The notes below the pieces were generated by a model. The model saw only the letters and a program-made list of their open reading frames with translations. It searched no databases and had not been told where the DNA came from. This document shows positions 1 to 9,625 of a stretch of DNA of 64,000 nucleotides, piece after piece (positions within the stretch are counted from its first letter, which is position 1; each line of letters begins with the position of its first letter). The stretch spans positions 9,174,001 through 9,238,000 of the forward strand of contig NW_024464918.1 in the NCBI RefSeq assembly GCF_017591425.1. Direction: 5' to 3'. Source of the DNA: Ochotona curzoniae. Lineage: Eukaryota; Chordata; Mammalia; Lagomorpha; Ochotonidae. The position numbers and the translations under genes were made by a program.

Positions 1-424
1 TCTGCATTTTGAAATGCATCCCTGAAGTAACGTACATGAGAAATTCAGAGAGGAAACAACCTATTCAAAACTAAATAAAAATTACTTAAAATTGCTTAAT
101 CTCAATCACAAATGCATATATCATGCACTATAGACATTTTTAAACACATATTTGATTTCCCTGTTTTGCAGGATTAGCAGTGACCTGGGTATTTGTGTCA
201 CACAAACAAAAGTAGAATTTATACAGTGGTTTTCAGATCATGATTCACAGTCTAGTTGTGACTGGATACTTCTTTCCTTTGACATTCACATTTTTTCTTC
301 CTGTGTACCTAAGTGTTCTACTGTGACTGGTTTCTGCCTTAGCCTTTATTCTGTATCTCTTCTTTGTCTATCAATTCTTCTGCAATATAATTGCTCTTCA
401 GTACCTAGCATATCCCTGAATGTC
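1..424. other. Unclassified AT-rich non-coding sequence
   Basis: No recognisable repeat or gene. A 96-codon open frame on the plus strand (152-442) is rich in Ser, Cys and Leu and resembles no family I know, so I treat it as chance. The sequence is pyrimidine-rich from about 150 to 400. Confidence 0.5.
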
Positions 425-545
425 TCAGTGGAGCCTCTGTAATGACCTTCTAACTGATCCACATCTCCAAACCTGATCCTCTCAGTCTATTCTAGACTTG
501 CACAATGTCATCTTAATCAACTTGTCAGATTGGAAGCTGCAAATA
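425..545 (+). repeat. Possible ancient L2-type LINE fragment
   Basis: The run beginning CTTCTAACTGATCC, followed by a CAGTCTATTCTAGACTTGCA-like stretch and then AATCAACTTGTCAGATTGG, resembles in order the common mammalian repeat segment containing CTCCTAACTGGTCTCC, TCCATTCTCCACACTG and CAAATCTGATCATG. I associate that segment with L2. The match is from memory and diverged; the family name is uncertain. Confidence 0.35.
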
Positions 546-852
546 TCAGTAATATTGGATGGGTGGAAATCAAAAGACTATGCCTTTAAGGATGTTCTAC
601 ACCCTCTGTCACAAATACTCTGCTGCTACATCACTGTGAGATTTCCTTAAATGCCTCTAGAAACCTGCCCCCAAAGGGATGCCAAGCCTTCTGAGTTTTG
701 AGTAATCTAATCCCTCTCCAAATTGCCAAATTTCAAAATAAAAATATTTTCCTTTTGCAAAGTGTACTGATATAGATACTTTGTAAAAGTATACTAAAGT
801 TTGTGATTAACATAATTTATAATTCTCTAAAGAATTGGATAGCTGATTTTCA
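546..852. other. Unclassified non-coding sequence
   Basis: No gene and no repeat I can name. It could be a continuation of the L2-like piece just upstream, but the match is too weak to extend. Confidence 0.45.
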
Positions 853-1106
853 GAGATTTTATTTGTTTACTTCAAGGAGCATGAGATAGGTGAGAAAGAA
901 AAACAGAGCAACGAGAGAGAGAGAGAGCAAGAGAGAAAAGACTCTTACCACAGGCCTGGAACCACATCTGGCTCTCTCAGCTGAGTGCCAGGGACCCAAG
1001 TACCTGAGACTCAGCTTTAGTCTGCATCAGCAGGAAGCTGGATGAGAAGTGAAGGTAAAATCCAAGCCCACAGCCTTTCATACACGATGCAGACATCCAA
1101 AGCAGT
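853..1106 (-). repeat. C-SINE, old copy, minus strand
   Basis: Read on the plus strand it starts with the inverted tail (GATTTTATTTGTTTAC), passes through the purine-rich GAGAGAGAGAGAG block and reaches CAGCAGGAAGCTGGATGAGAAGTG, the inverse of the family's central motif. The right end stops near AAGCAGT, so the tRNA-derived head is incomplete. High divergence suggests an old subfamily. Confidence 0.75.
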
Positions 1107-1551
1107 AGGTAGATTAATGAGAATAGAACACTGAACATCCCAAGAACACAGTAGTTTAAGGCATCTGAAACTTTAATAATCACTGTGAACTTCATTCTCA
1201 AAATTTCAAAATATAAAAGCAAGAGTGAAAAACACAGAAATGAAACATATTCAGAAATAAATGAATAGAAATTATTTCAATTTTACTTCTAAATTTTTAT
1301 CTATGGTTTTATATCTATATACATCTATATCATCTATCTCTCTATATGTATTTGTCTGTCAACAGCTATGCCAAATAAACCAAAAAAACATGGTCTGGAT
1401 TTATGTTCAAACATTTGAAGTAAAACCCTGTGTATTTGTATAATATGAACAAGAACATATTTATACAGTCATGTTTGAGGACATGACAAAAATTAGTGTT
1501 TATAACTGTAGGCATAAAAGACATAAGGCTCCACCATCCTTGGCATATTTC
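1107..1551. other. AT-rich non-coding sequence
   Basis: Short imperfect ATCTATAT repeats occur around 1300-1350. The 60-codon open frame here (1261-1443) has no family resemblance. No gene seen. Confidence 0.55.
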
Positions 1552-1886
1552 TTTTTTTTTTTAAGATTCGTTTATTTCTATTATAAAGGAAGATTGACAG
1601 AGAAAAGGAAAAACAGAGAAGCAGAATCTTTCATCTGCTGGTTCACACACCAAGAGGCTGCAAAGACCAGAACTGATCTGATCCAAGCCAGGGGCCAGGA
1701 GCTCCTTCCGGGTCCCCCACACAGGTGCAGGGTCCCAACATTTTGGGCCATCTTCCTCTGCTTGCCCAGGCCACTAGCAGGAAGCTGGGTGGGAAGTGGA
1801 GCAGCTGGGACACAAACCAGCGTCCACATGGGATCCTGGTGCATGCAAGGCAAGGATTCAGCCACTAGGTTATCATGCCATGCCCA
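1552..1886 (-). repeat. C-SINE, near full length, minus strand
   Basis: Complete order of landmarks: poly(T) with AAGATTCGTTTATTT, GACAGAGAAAAGG, GCCAGGGGCCAGGAGC, GGTCCCCCACACAGG, GCCCAGGCCACTAGCAGGAAGCTGG, CAGCGTCCACATGGGATCC and CCACTAGGTTATCATGCC (inverse A box). The open frames of 142 and 111 codons that cover it are SINE translations, not genes. I could not find a clear target-site duplication. Confidence 0.92.
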
Positions 1887-2269
1887 ATACTTAACATAAT
1901 TGTTACACATGTCCATCTGACTATTTTAAGCAAAATTGTTAGTTTAAACACATTTGAAAAGCTTTAACATTGTTGGCACTTGTTAATACAATGATCTTTA
2001 AAATAATACATAAATTTATACTCATTACTAATACATAGTAATGAAAAACGTTAAAACGCTTCTGTGCTTAAGACTTTTAGCAATAAAAATCCTTCCCATG
2101 CTAATAAGTGAAAGGATTTCCAACAAATTTTGCCAGATTTAATCGATATTGTTGTTAGTCTAGCAAAACAATTTACTCATGCACACTTGAGTTGTTCTTA
2201 TATATGTATAAATTAGCTAATATATATTACATATTATATCCCTCTATATATAATGCCTTTATCGATCCC
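1887..2269. other. AT-rich non-coding sequence
   Basis: Mostly A/T, with TATATATTACATATTATAT near 2219-2240. No repeat family or gene recognised. Confidence 0.55.
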
Positions 2270-2440
2270 TTTTCTCAAAGAAGACGATGTGAAGACTCAC
2301 AAAGATGACCATCTCCAAGTCAGTGAAGAAGCCCCTCAGAGCAACATCACCCAGGCTAACACCTTGACTTTGAATTTGTAGTCTAGAAATGTTAGAACAT
2401 TTCTGCTGTTTGAATAATTAAACCTGTGATACTTGCCGCC
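2270..2440 (+). repeat. MaLR/ERVL LTR fragment, MLT1-like
   Basis: The order GAAGACGATGTGAAGACTCAC, GATGACCATCTCCAAGTCAG, AACACCTTGACTTTGAATTTG, TAGAAATGTTAGAACATTTCTGCTG and TTTGAATAATTAAACCTGTG follows the 3' half of MLT1-type LTRs (CACCTTGATCTTGGACTTCC ... AACTGTGAGAAATAAATTTCTG ... TAAGCCACCCAGTCTGTGG). Family assignment is from memory of that consensus. It is a solo fragment; no internal retroviral sequence flanks it. Confidence 0.62.
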
Positions 2441-2677
2441 AGTTCTTACCAATCGATAGAATATAAGGGCAACAAATCTGGTTTCCCACCCTACCGATAA
2501 ATACACAGTGGTTTTAATACCTTCAAATTTGTGACCTGCTCTTCATGAATATATTAAGCACATGTCATAAAATCATACAACTGATTAAATCTGCTTGTGT
2601 TTAATGGACTATATTGATCGTGTGGCAATTATACCATGTTTTTAAAGGACTGCTTGATACAGCATCATTAAAACGAA
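2441..2677. other. Unclassified AT-rich sequence
   Basis: Short gap between the LTR piece and the next SINE; nothing recognised. Confidence 0.5.
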
Positions 2678-2945
2678 TGGCAGAGTGACTGAATGGCCTA
2701 CATACCTGGTCTGCGACAGAATCTATGTATGAGTCCTGGCTCTGCTTTCATTGTACTCTTCCTGCTAACGGACACAGGTATGACTTTCTGTCACGCACAT
2801 GCAAGATTTGGATTAAGCTTCTAGCTTCAAGGTTTTGACTTTGTGCAGCAGTGGCTATTATAGATAGGGTCTTTACAGAATAAACCAATGGGTAGGGAAG
2901 ACCCCAGTCAAAGATCTTTGTCTTTGCCTTTTGAGTAAATTTAAG
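2678..2945 (+). repeat. C-SINE, old and diverged, plus strand
   Basis: Head resembles the tRNA-like part (GAGTGACTGAATGGCCTACA then GAGTCCTGGCTCTGCTTTCA), and the end has AAAGATCTTTGTCTTTGCC followed by TGAGTAAATTTAAG, equivalent to the family's CTTTCAAATAAAT. The body carries many substitutions and is about 270 bp rather than 330. Confidence 0.65.
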
Positions 2946-3644
2946 AAAAATCTTTTGAGCATATTGGCTTTATTCAAGTACATATGCTTGTGATACACTT
3001 TTGAACTATGCGGTAAAGTTTTCAAAATAATACTAGTGTAACTACAATCATCAAATTTGTTAAAGGTGAAGTAGGAATTAAAAGTAAATATAAAGAAATA
3101 ACAAAAAAGGGAGAAAGAATGTAGGCTTTAAAAGCAAATACAAACTAGGTAAAAAGAAATAATTTAAGTAAATACTAAATGTTCTTAAAATAATAATGAT
3201 AAAACTATTTTGATAATTACTTTAAAAATTAATCTGGGAGACTAGAGCCTTAGGGATATTGAATGTTTATAACAATGTTAGAAATTCTCATTTATTTGTC
3301 TTCTCTCAGCCTGTTGACAGTGTTTGGCTTTTTCTTTATACAAGGGCCTTATTTTTCCCCACATACTTCTTACAATAACTAAGTGATACATTTTCTATTC
3401 AGTCATTATACTGACCAGTTATATTAATTTTCATAGCCTTTACCATTTATATGATAACAGTGATAATTGTATTTTTCCTTCTCCTGGGTACATCAATGTT
3501 ACTTTTCCTTGTTGTACTAGCTACTTCTTTGAAATGAGATTCATAGTTTGATGACACAAAATCTGCTTTAAGAAAATTCTTAGTCAAATAGCAAATCACA
3601 GTTCTATTTCTTCAATCCCATTTAATCTGCTTAATACCTTTCTT
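2946..3644. other. AT-rich non-coding sequence
   Basis: Contains A-rich stretches (about 3080-3240) that may be decayed LINE sequence, but I cannot align them to any part of L1. No gene seen. Confidence 0.5.
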
Positions 3645-3931
3645 TCTTTTTGCAAAGATGTATTGATATTTATTTCGGAAAGCAAAGTTACATACGGAGA
3701 CAAAGTCGGGGTGAGAGAAGAGAGAGAGAAAGGTATCTTCTAACCACTGAATCACTGCTCAAATGCTTCCATTAGCTGAGTGTTTACCAAGCCAAAGCCA
3801 GGAAACCAGAGTGTCTTCTGGGTCTCCAATGTGGGTGCAGGTGCCAAAGCACTTGGGCCATTCTCTGTTCCCTTTCCAAGTGAAGTAGTAAGGTGCTGGA
3901 CTGGAAGTAGAGCAGTTAGGTCTAGCTTATC
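3645..3931 (-). repeat. C-SINE, minus strand (first of a joined pair)
   Basis: Inverted tail GATGTATTGATATTTATTT, purine block GAGAAGAGAGAGAG, then GCCAAAGCCAGGAAACCAG, GGTCTCCAATGTGGGTGCAGG and GGGCCATTCTCTGTTCCC. It ends at AAGTAGAGCAGTTAGG without the head of the element, where a second copy takes over in the middle of its own body. Confidence 0.75.
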
Positions 3932-4118
3932 TGGCTGAAGCTAGGAGCCCTGGAACTCCATTAAGGTTTCCTTTACAGGTACAGGGGCCCAAGAATATAA
4001 ACAATCTCAAGAAATACTAACAGGGAACTGGATAGAATATGGAACAGCCTGTAATTTAACCGGCATCCATATACGATGCCAACAAGGCAAGATATAGTTT
4101 AATTGGGCATGCCACAAC
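3932..4118 (-). repeat. C-SINE, tail-truncated second copy, minus strand
   Basis: Restarts at GCTGAAGCTAGGAGCCC, a motif already passed once in the copy just upstream, then runs through GGTACAGGGGCCC, AACAGGGAACTGGATAG and ACCGGCATCCATATACGATGCC to the inverse A box near AATTGGGCATGCCACA. Two partial copies of the same orientation therefore abut, by insertion plus deletion or by unequal recombination. Confidence 0.65.
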
Positions 4119-4514
4119 ACTGACTACAACAGGTTTTATTAATAAGGAAGCAAGTGCAAGGTTAAAAATTCCAAAAGTTAGCCATCAGTCTATGGGTAAT
4201 GTTCCTGTAATGTTCACACATTACCCACAGTATTATTTTATTCAGCAATCAGTGAACATTCTTTCTTTGGGTTCTTACTGCTACTACAACAGAACTGGAG
4301 ATTCCTCTCTCCCAACACACATATACATGCATATTCTTAGAAGGAAATCTTAAAAAAGATGAATCTGAGCTCACAAATAATCCATTGTCCTTTAAAAGGA
4401 AAAGCTCTCTGTAATGCCAGTATTACCTACAAATTCCATCAGGGTATGTCATATTTTTGCAACATGAATGTTCAAATGGGTTTTCATTTTGCTTACTGTA
4501 CAATTTTCCTTGGA
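4119..4514. other. Non-coding sequence
   Basis: No repeat family recognised; the open frames here run into the TG repeat downstream and look like chance. Confidence 0.5.
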
Positions 4515-4542
4515 GTGTGTGTGTGTGTGTGTGTATGTGTGT
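4515..4542. repeat. (TG)n microsatellite
   Basis: About 14 GT units, with a single TATG interruption near the 3' end. Confidence 0.95.
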
Positions 4543-5567
4543 CTATTGCCCCAGCAGACTGACACTTTTTCAAAATCAGAATTCCTATATTAATTTTTTA
4601 CTACTGTCTATCCTAACATCTTCTATACTATGCAGACATTTAATATTCTGGGACTCTGAAAAACACTTACTGATCTGCTTCCTGACATTTTTATTTTCTT
4701 GAAGCTTGGTTCTAAATAGCTATTACTAAATCAATGTGTTTTTAGCTGTCACTTGCACCGAAGAAATATATTTTGGTGGTAATCTTGATTTATTCTACAT
4801 CTTGATAAACTTAAGTCTTTTTGCTGTTTTCCTAAACATACTAATGTGAAGCATGTTATTGAATGTTGGGGAAAAGAACATCAGTTCTTACCCCATAAGA
4901 TCCATTGTTACTCATCGTAGACATTAAGCCATAGTTTAAAATGTTGTTTAAGAACAGAAAATGCTCATATAATTCTCTTTTCTAATTTTTCTGTAAAGTT
5001 GTTATATTTGTTTTATAAATTATAAATAACTTTACATTTTAATAAACTGTGTAATCTAAACATATTTGTATGAATAAAATTGTAATTTTAAATATACTCT
5101 ACTTACAGTTATAATAAGCTGCCTAAGACCAGTCCCCAAAACATAAATCCACATGAAACTGAAGCATCATGAAAAATGCATAGCAAAATGTAATAGGAAG
5201 CTCCATAATTACCCTGGATTAAAAGAATTCACATGGAGTGAAGAAGACAAAATAATCTATCAACTCTCTGGACTGCATTACTTTATTTTGATTTAACTCT
5301 AAAATTATTATGATTGAGATGAATACTTCTAATAAGAGAAACATTAAAAGTAGAATTGAGGCCCTCACTTTATGTTGTTTGTGAATATTCAACTTGTGAT
5401 TCATTAGGAAGTAAGCACCTTGCCTGGAGGCTTATAAGAAACACAGCATCTTGTTCAAATATAAAACTTGATCCCAGGATCTATCCCTGAACTTTTCTGA
5501 GTCTGTCGGTTTTGAAAATATGGCATATTTGTATGTATATGTGTATAGAAACCCTCTTATACAACAA
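4543..5567. other. Long AT-rich non-coding stretch
   Basis: No named repeat or gene. Very A/T-rich around 4970-5110. The short open frames are spread over both strands with no shared composition. Confidence 0.5.
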
Positions 5568-5589
5568 GTTCACATATGCATATGTGAAC
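5568..5589. repeat. Perfect 22-bp palindrome
   Basis: GTTCACATATG followed by its exact reverse complement with no spacer. It could extrude a cruciform or be a chance dyad in AT-rich DNA. Confidence 0.9.
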
Positions 5590-5794
5590 AGAGAGATACA
5601 CACTAAGACTAGGGGTAAGAATAAATATCTCTCAATGATTCCTAAACACAGCCCATTAACATTAGAAAAACTATTTTGAAATACATTCCCTTAAAAGTTC
5701 TGTATTTATTCTGATATGGGATATCATAAAACGTGAAAATATTTATTCTATCTCTTCGCAGTTGACCACCATGATGACAAAAGAGCTATCATGT

Positions 5795-5855
5795 ATTGAT
5801 CCATGACTACGAGCCAGGCACTTCACATTCATTATTTTATTTAATTTGGTTACTA
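5795..5855 (-). repeat. MIR SINE, one half of a split copy, minus strand
   Basis: GAGCCAGGCACTTCACATTCATTATTTTATTTAAT matches the inverted 3' half of MIR (GTGCCAGGCAC ... TCATTTAATCCTC). The other half appears about 260 bp downstream in the same orientation. Confidence 0.6.
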
Positions 5856-6109
5856 CTTTATTACATACTCTCTTTGTCATTGCTTTTGCTTTTTTACCTA
5901 CTGCTTTGGATTTTGTGCTAATAATGCTGTAACAAAGTGTTTATCACATAGAGAATATAATTTAGACAGCAAAAATAGTATGAATATCCTACATGATTTC
6001 TGAATGCATGCTTTTATTAATTAATTTATTTTTAATAAGCCAAGTATTAGTGTAGGCTTTGCATTAGAATACATTTTTGAACTGTTTTCTAAGGGCATTG
6101 GTTCCTCTT
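5856..6109. other. Sequence separating the two MIR halves
   Basis: About 255 bp that I cannot classify. It includes TTTTATTAATTAATTTATTTTTAATAA near 6010-6040. It either inserted into the MIR or is unrelated sequence between two independent fragments. Confidence 0.4.
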
Positions 6110-6232
6110 ATTTTCTGTTTCCTTTTTCACAGATAAAGAACACAGTGAGATGCACAGAAATATGTTTCCCAGTGAGTTACACGGTTCTAAAAATCCAGCT
6201 ACTGATATCCAGTTCTCCCTACTAACCCGATG
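6110..6232 (-). repeat. MIR SINE, second half, minus strand
   Basis: CCTTTTTCACAGATAAAGAACACAGTGAGATGCACAGAAATATGTTTCCCAGTGAGTTACACGG tracks the inverted MIR core (CCATTTTACAGATGAGGAAACTGAGGC ... TAAGTAACTTGCCCAAGGTCACACAGC) in order. Confidence 0.65.
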
Positions 6233-6399
6233 ACAAATTTTAAAGTCAATGCTATATGCTAGGTAAGTGGCAATTTCTTCAACTGAAAGCTGAAGATGAT
6301 GTTGTATTTAGTCATTCATTTGATTTCATTTTATCAACAGTTTTACCTATGATTTGAAACAAGGATGGTTGAAGTTCCCTACTTAGAAATCAGTAAAAT

Positions 6400-6722
6400 T
6401 GGGTACAATAGCCTAATGGCTAGATTGTTGCCTTGCATATGCTGGATCCACTTTGGGTGCTAGTTCATATCCTGTCTGCTTCACTTCCCATCCAGCTACC
6501 TGCCTGTGGTGTGGGAAAACAGTACAGAAAGTCCCGAAGCCTTTGGGACCCTGCAACTACATGACAGACCCAGAAGAGGCTCCTGGCTCCTGGCTTCAGA
6601 TCAGCTCAGCCCTAGCTATTGTGGCCACTTGGGAAGTGGACCATTCTACAGAAGAACTTTGTCTCTGTGTCTCCTTCTCTTTGTTAACCCGACCTTCTAA
6701 TGAAAATCAACAAATTATTTTT
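6400..6722 (+). repeat. C-SINE, near full length, plus strand
   Basis: A-box region AATAGCCTAATGGCTAG, B-box remnant GCTAGTTCATATCCTG, CCCATCCAGCTACCTGCCTG, CCTTTGGGACCCTGCA, GGCTCCTGGCTTCAGATCAGC and a tail ending TGAAAATCAACAAATTATTT. The frames of 91 and 64 codons here are SINE-derived. Confidence 0.9.
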
Positions 6723-7077
6723 AAATGAAGTCAATAATTTTTACCCACAATTTTAACAATGCTTTTTGAGGATCTCTACTTAACCCTCCCTATCCATTGA
6801 CCTTTTTAATCCACATATTGTTGACTATAGCCACTTACCCATGGGTAAACCTTGGTGGTAACTTGCTATATTAATGCTGTGTCTTCCTTTCCAACCATGA
6901 TAAATGCTTGCTAGTTCATTTCCTCTGGCTGACAATTCTGAGTTCTGGAAAAATCTAACTCACTAGCCAACAGTGTTGTGAGCTTAACAATAAGCCTTTC
7001 AGGTGCTTTTGCATTCTATGCCCTTCCCTGACCAAATACATGTTCTTCAAAGTTGTATGTAATCGACTAAGTATCTG
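6723..7077. other. Non-coding sequence with a short palindrome
   Basis: A perfect 14-bp dyad, TTACCCATGGGTAA, lies at about 6836-6849. Nothing else recognised. Confidence 0.5.
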
Positions 7078-7380
7078 GGACTGGCACTGTGGTGCAGTAG
7101 ATTAAACCGCCACCTATGACACCAGAATTTCAATTTGGCATTGGTTTGTGCCCTAAATTCTCACTAACGGTCTTTAAATGGCAATGAAAGATGCCATGAT
7201 GTTTGTACGCCTGCTACCCATGCAGAAAACCACAATGAATCTTCTGGATCCTGGCTTCAGGCTGGCCTTGCCCTCGTAATTGTGGTTGTCTGGCTAGTTA
7301 ATCAGAAAAGAGAAGATGATTCTTTTCTGTCTCTCCTTTTCTCCCTATCAGACTAACTTCCCAATAAATAAATCTTAAAA
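7078..7380 (+). repeat. C-SINE, older subfamily, plus strand
   Basis: Starts GGGACTGGCACTGTGGTGCAGTAGATTAAACC, closer to the rabbit-like head GGGGCTGGCRCTGTGG than to the pika-type GGGCCCGGC head of the younger copies. Ends CTTCCCAATAAATAAATCTTAAAA. The two head types in one window indicate that copies from before and after the subfamily split coexist. Confidence 0.85.
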
Positions 7381-7848
7381 GCAATCAAAAAATAAATTTA
7401 AAAAAATCAAAAAGTAATCTTGCAATGGGAAGTTCAGCTCTTAATTTTTGATACTTATAATATATCATATTCCCACCTCTAAGCACCTCTTGTTTAAATT
7501 CTAATTCTCCAGATTTGTTGTGACTTACTTCCTTGGGACTGTGTTGTTTTGGTTTTTGTATTCATTTCTCGTCCCCTCAGATTCTGCCTCTGGATAAATG
7601 AATAAATTCTCCTTTGTCTTAGTCTTCTATCATCTATGATTCTTTGGATACCCTGCATCGCTCATATTTAGAGTTCCTATGTCTTATAAAGGAGTTAAAA
7701 GTAAATTGTTATTTTCACATTTTTTACTGTAAAATGTATATGGATATAATTATGATTCAAAGGAACATTATCTAACTTCTTATGCTTTTATGGGGTTTAT
7801 TCCCCACTTGTGTGAATGTCAACAATGTTCATACTGACAGAATAATCT
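7381..7848. other. AT-rich non-coding sequence
   Basis: Nothing recognised beyond the A-rich continuation of the SINE tail. Confidence 0.5.
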
Positions 7849-8102
7849 TGTTTTTAAAGTATTTATTCATTCCTTTAAAAGGCAGAGTTACAATGAAAGA
7901 GAGGAGCAGACACAGAGATAGCATGTTCCATGCACCTTTTTATGCCACAAATGGCTTTAACGGCTCATGGTTGCCCTAGTTCTAAGGACCTTCATCCAAG
8001 TACCCCATATGAACAGCAGGAGCCCAAGCAGTAGGCCATTTCTGCTGTCATTCTAGGCTCATGAGCAGGAGCTGGATCAAGAATGGAGCAGTGTTTGCCC
8101 TG
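7849..8102 (-). repeat. C-SINE, diverged, minus strand
   Basis: TTTTTAAAGTATTTATTCATT, AAAGGCAGAGTTACA, AGAGAGGAGCAGACACAGAGATAG, CAGGAGCTGGATCAAGAATGGAGCAG. The tRNA-like head is missing; the copy ends around TTTGCCCTGAC. Confidence 0.75.
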
Positions 8103-8242
8103 ACAGAATATTATTTAATGCCAATTTATCATTCTTCCTAAGCAACTTTAGCAAATAGCAACATTTTGAATTCCTGAGCATGTCTATCTCCTTGACTGAT
8201 TCCAAGGTACTAAATATCTATAATTTTATTTGAGGTGATAAT

Positions 8243-8362
8243 GGTCCTGTGATGAAGATGTGATTGTCCACATTTATTACAGAATGCAAAATATGTTAAG
8301 AGTTATTAAATAATAGGCTACACACCTGGAAGTTGCATTATTAGAATTTTAACTCCAGGATT
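8243..8362 (-). repeat. MIR SINE, minus strand
   Basis: TGTGATGAAGATGTGATTGTCCACATTTATTACAGAATG, AGTTATTAAATAATAGGCTACACACC and AGAATTTTAACTCCAGGAT follow inverted MIR in order (tail, ATTTTACAG core, ACACAGC, GGGATTCGAACTCAGG). Strongly diverged. Confidence 0.55.
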
Positions 8363-8950
8363 TCTTTTTCCAAATTTGGTGCTCTTTTAGTTTTTATCCT
8401 TTAAACCAAAAGAACACCATTATAATGACAAAGTAAACATATTATGTTGGTGAGTGAATCGTTTCACAAAATTCATGTCCATCTGAAACATATGAATGTA
8501 ATCTTATTTGGAAATATAATCCTTAGACATGTAATAAAAATGTTTTTCCCCCTCAGAATATAAGAAAAACATACAGAAAATTCTTTCATAATCAACCTGT
8601 AATCTTTTTAGTTTTTAGAATTTACTTTAGAACCTTTCAGTGAAGAATGCATTTTTACAACAGTATTTAAGATCCTGGAAGCATACACTTTCTACATGCT
8701 CAGGATTCTGTAAGAATGAGCCCATTTGTGCAGGAATTCACAAGAAAATAGATCCCCTTAAAAGCTGATATCAAACATTTTAAATTTGCTTCCACAAGCA
8801 TGCATAGGGCATTCACAAGTAATGAGCAGATATTTTGTTCCTCTTCCAAACATCTACTGATTGCTTGGGAGACAGATCATGAGGTCTGCACCAAACTGCC
8901 TCACTCCTCCCGTTAATGTATACATGCCAGTTCACTATCTGTTACTTCTA
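8363..8950. other. Non-coding sequence
   Basis: No repeat or gene recognised. Confidence 0.5.
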
Positions 8951-9115
8951 TACCATATCCTAAGCATTTATCATCATCTCATTTAATTCTCATAAAGCCT
9001 CTCTTAATAGAGTCCTATGGCAATCATCATTGTACCGAAGAGGACTTGGGCTCAGAAAGCATAAGGAGCTTACCAAAAGCTACACAGCTCTGAGTTCATA
9101 TTCAGGTCAATCCCG
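8951..9115 (-). repeat. MIR SINE, minus strand
   Basis: The best-preserved MIR here: CATCTCATTTAATTCTCATAAAG, CCTATGGCAATCATCATTGTACCGAAGAGGACTTGGGCTCAGAAAGC, AGCTTACCAAAAGCTACACAGCTCTGAGTTCATATTCAGG. These are the inverted MIR tail, core and tRNA-like parts in the right order and spacing. Confidence 0.85.
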
Positions 9116-9249
9116 CCCTACACTTTTAAGTACTGCATGGATGTATTTCTACCTCTTAATCTTAGTGGCGTCGTTATGATAAAGGTGAGTAAGGGGACAA
9201 CTTAGTTTGGGTTTTTCACGTGATGAAGCTCTAAAGAAGGATTTGGATG

Positions 9250-9625
9250 TAAATGGATTATTAGGAGGATTAATAAACTGCAGCTGAGTTGAGTGAATAT
9301 TTTAAAAGGAGAATGGGACAACAGCCAGGATGTATGATCCAGTCAGCCATCACCATGAGGGAAGAAAGCTGCGGCCTGCTGGGGGATAATCTGGGAGCCA
9401 CTGTGGTATCCAAACATCCTGGCTTCTGCTCCTCACGGGATGAGGATTTGGGAGTTTTAATCCCCATCTCCCCACCTGTCACTGGTTGAGTGCTGCTCCT
9501 GGGAGGGTGATTCTCTGTCACCTCTGGCTCCTGACACCTGCTACAAAGTTGCCTCCAGCAGCCAGAGGAAGTCCCTTATCAAAGAAATTCAGGTGTCAGC
9601 AATGATAGCTCTGTCTAGGATACTC
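9250..9625. other. GC-richer unclassified segment, possible old repeat
   Basis: Clearly richer in G and C than its surroundings, with runs such as GCGGCCTGCTGGGGGATAATC and CATCTCCCCACCTGTCACTGG. Open frames of 83 and 66 codons exist on opposite strands but neither resembles a known protein. The texture suggests a decayed LTR or DNA transposon, or an old exon-like element; I cannot name it. Confidence 0.4.

Noticed and set aside
1471..1916. Open frames of 142 and 111 codons
   Set aside because: Both lie mostly over a minus-strand C-SINE; the translation is a known SINE artefact.
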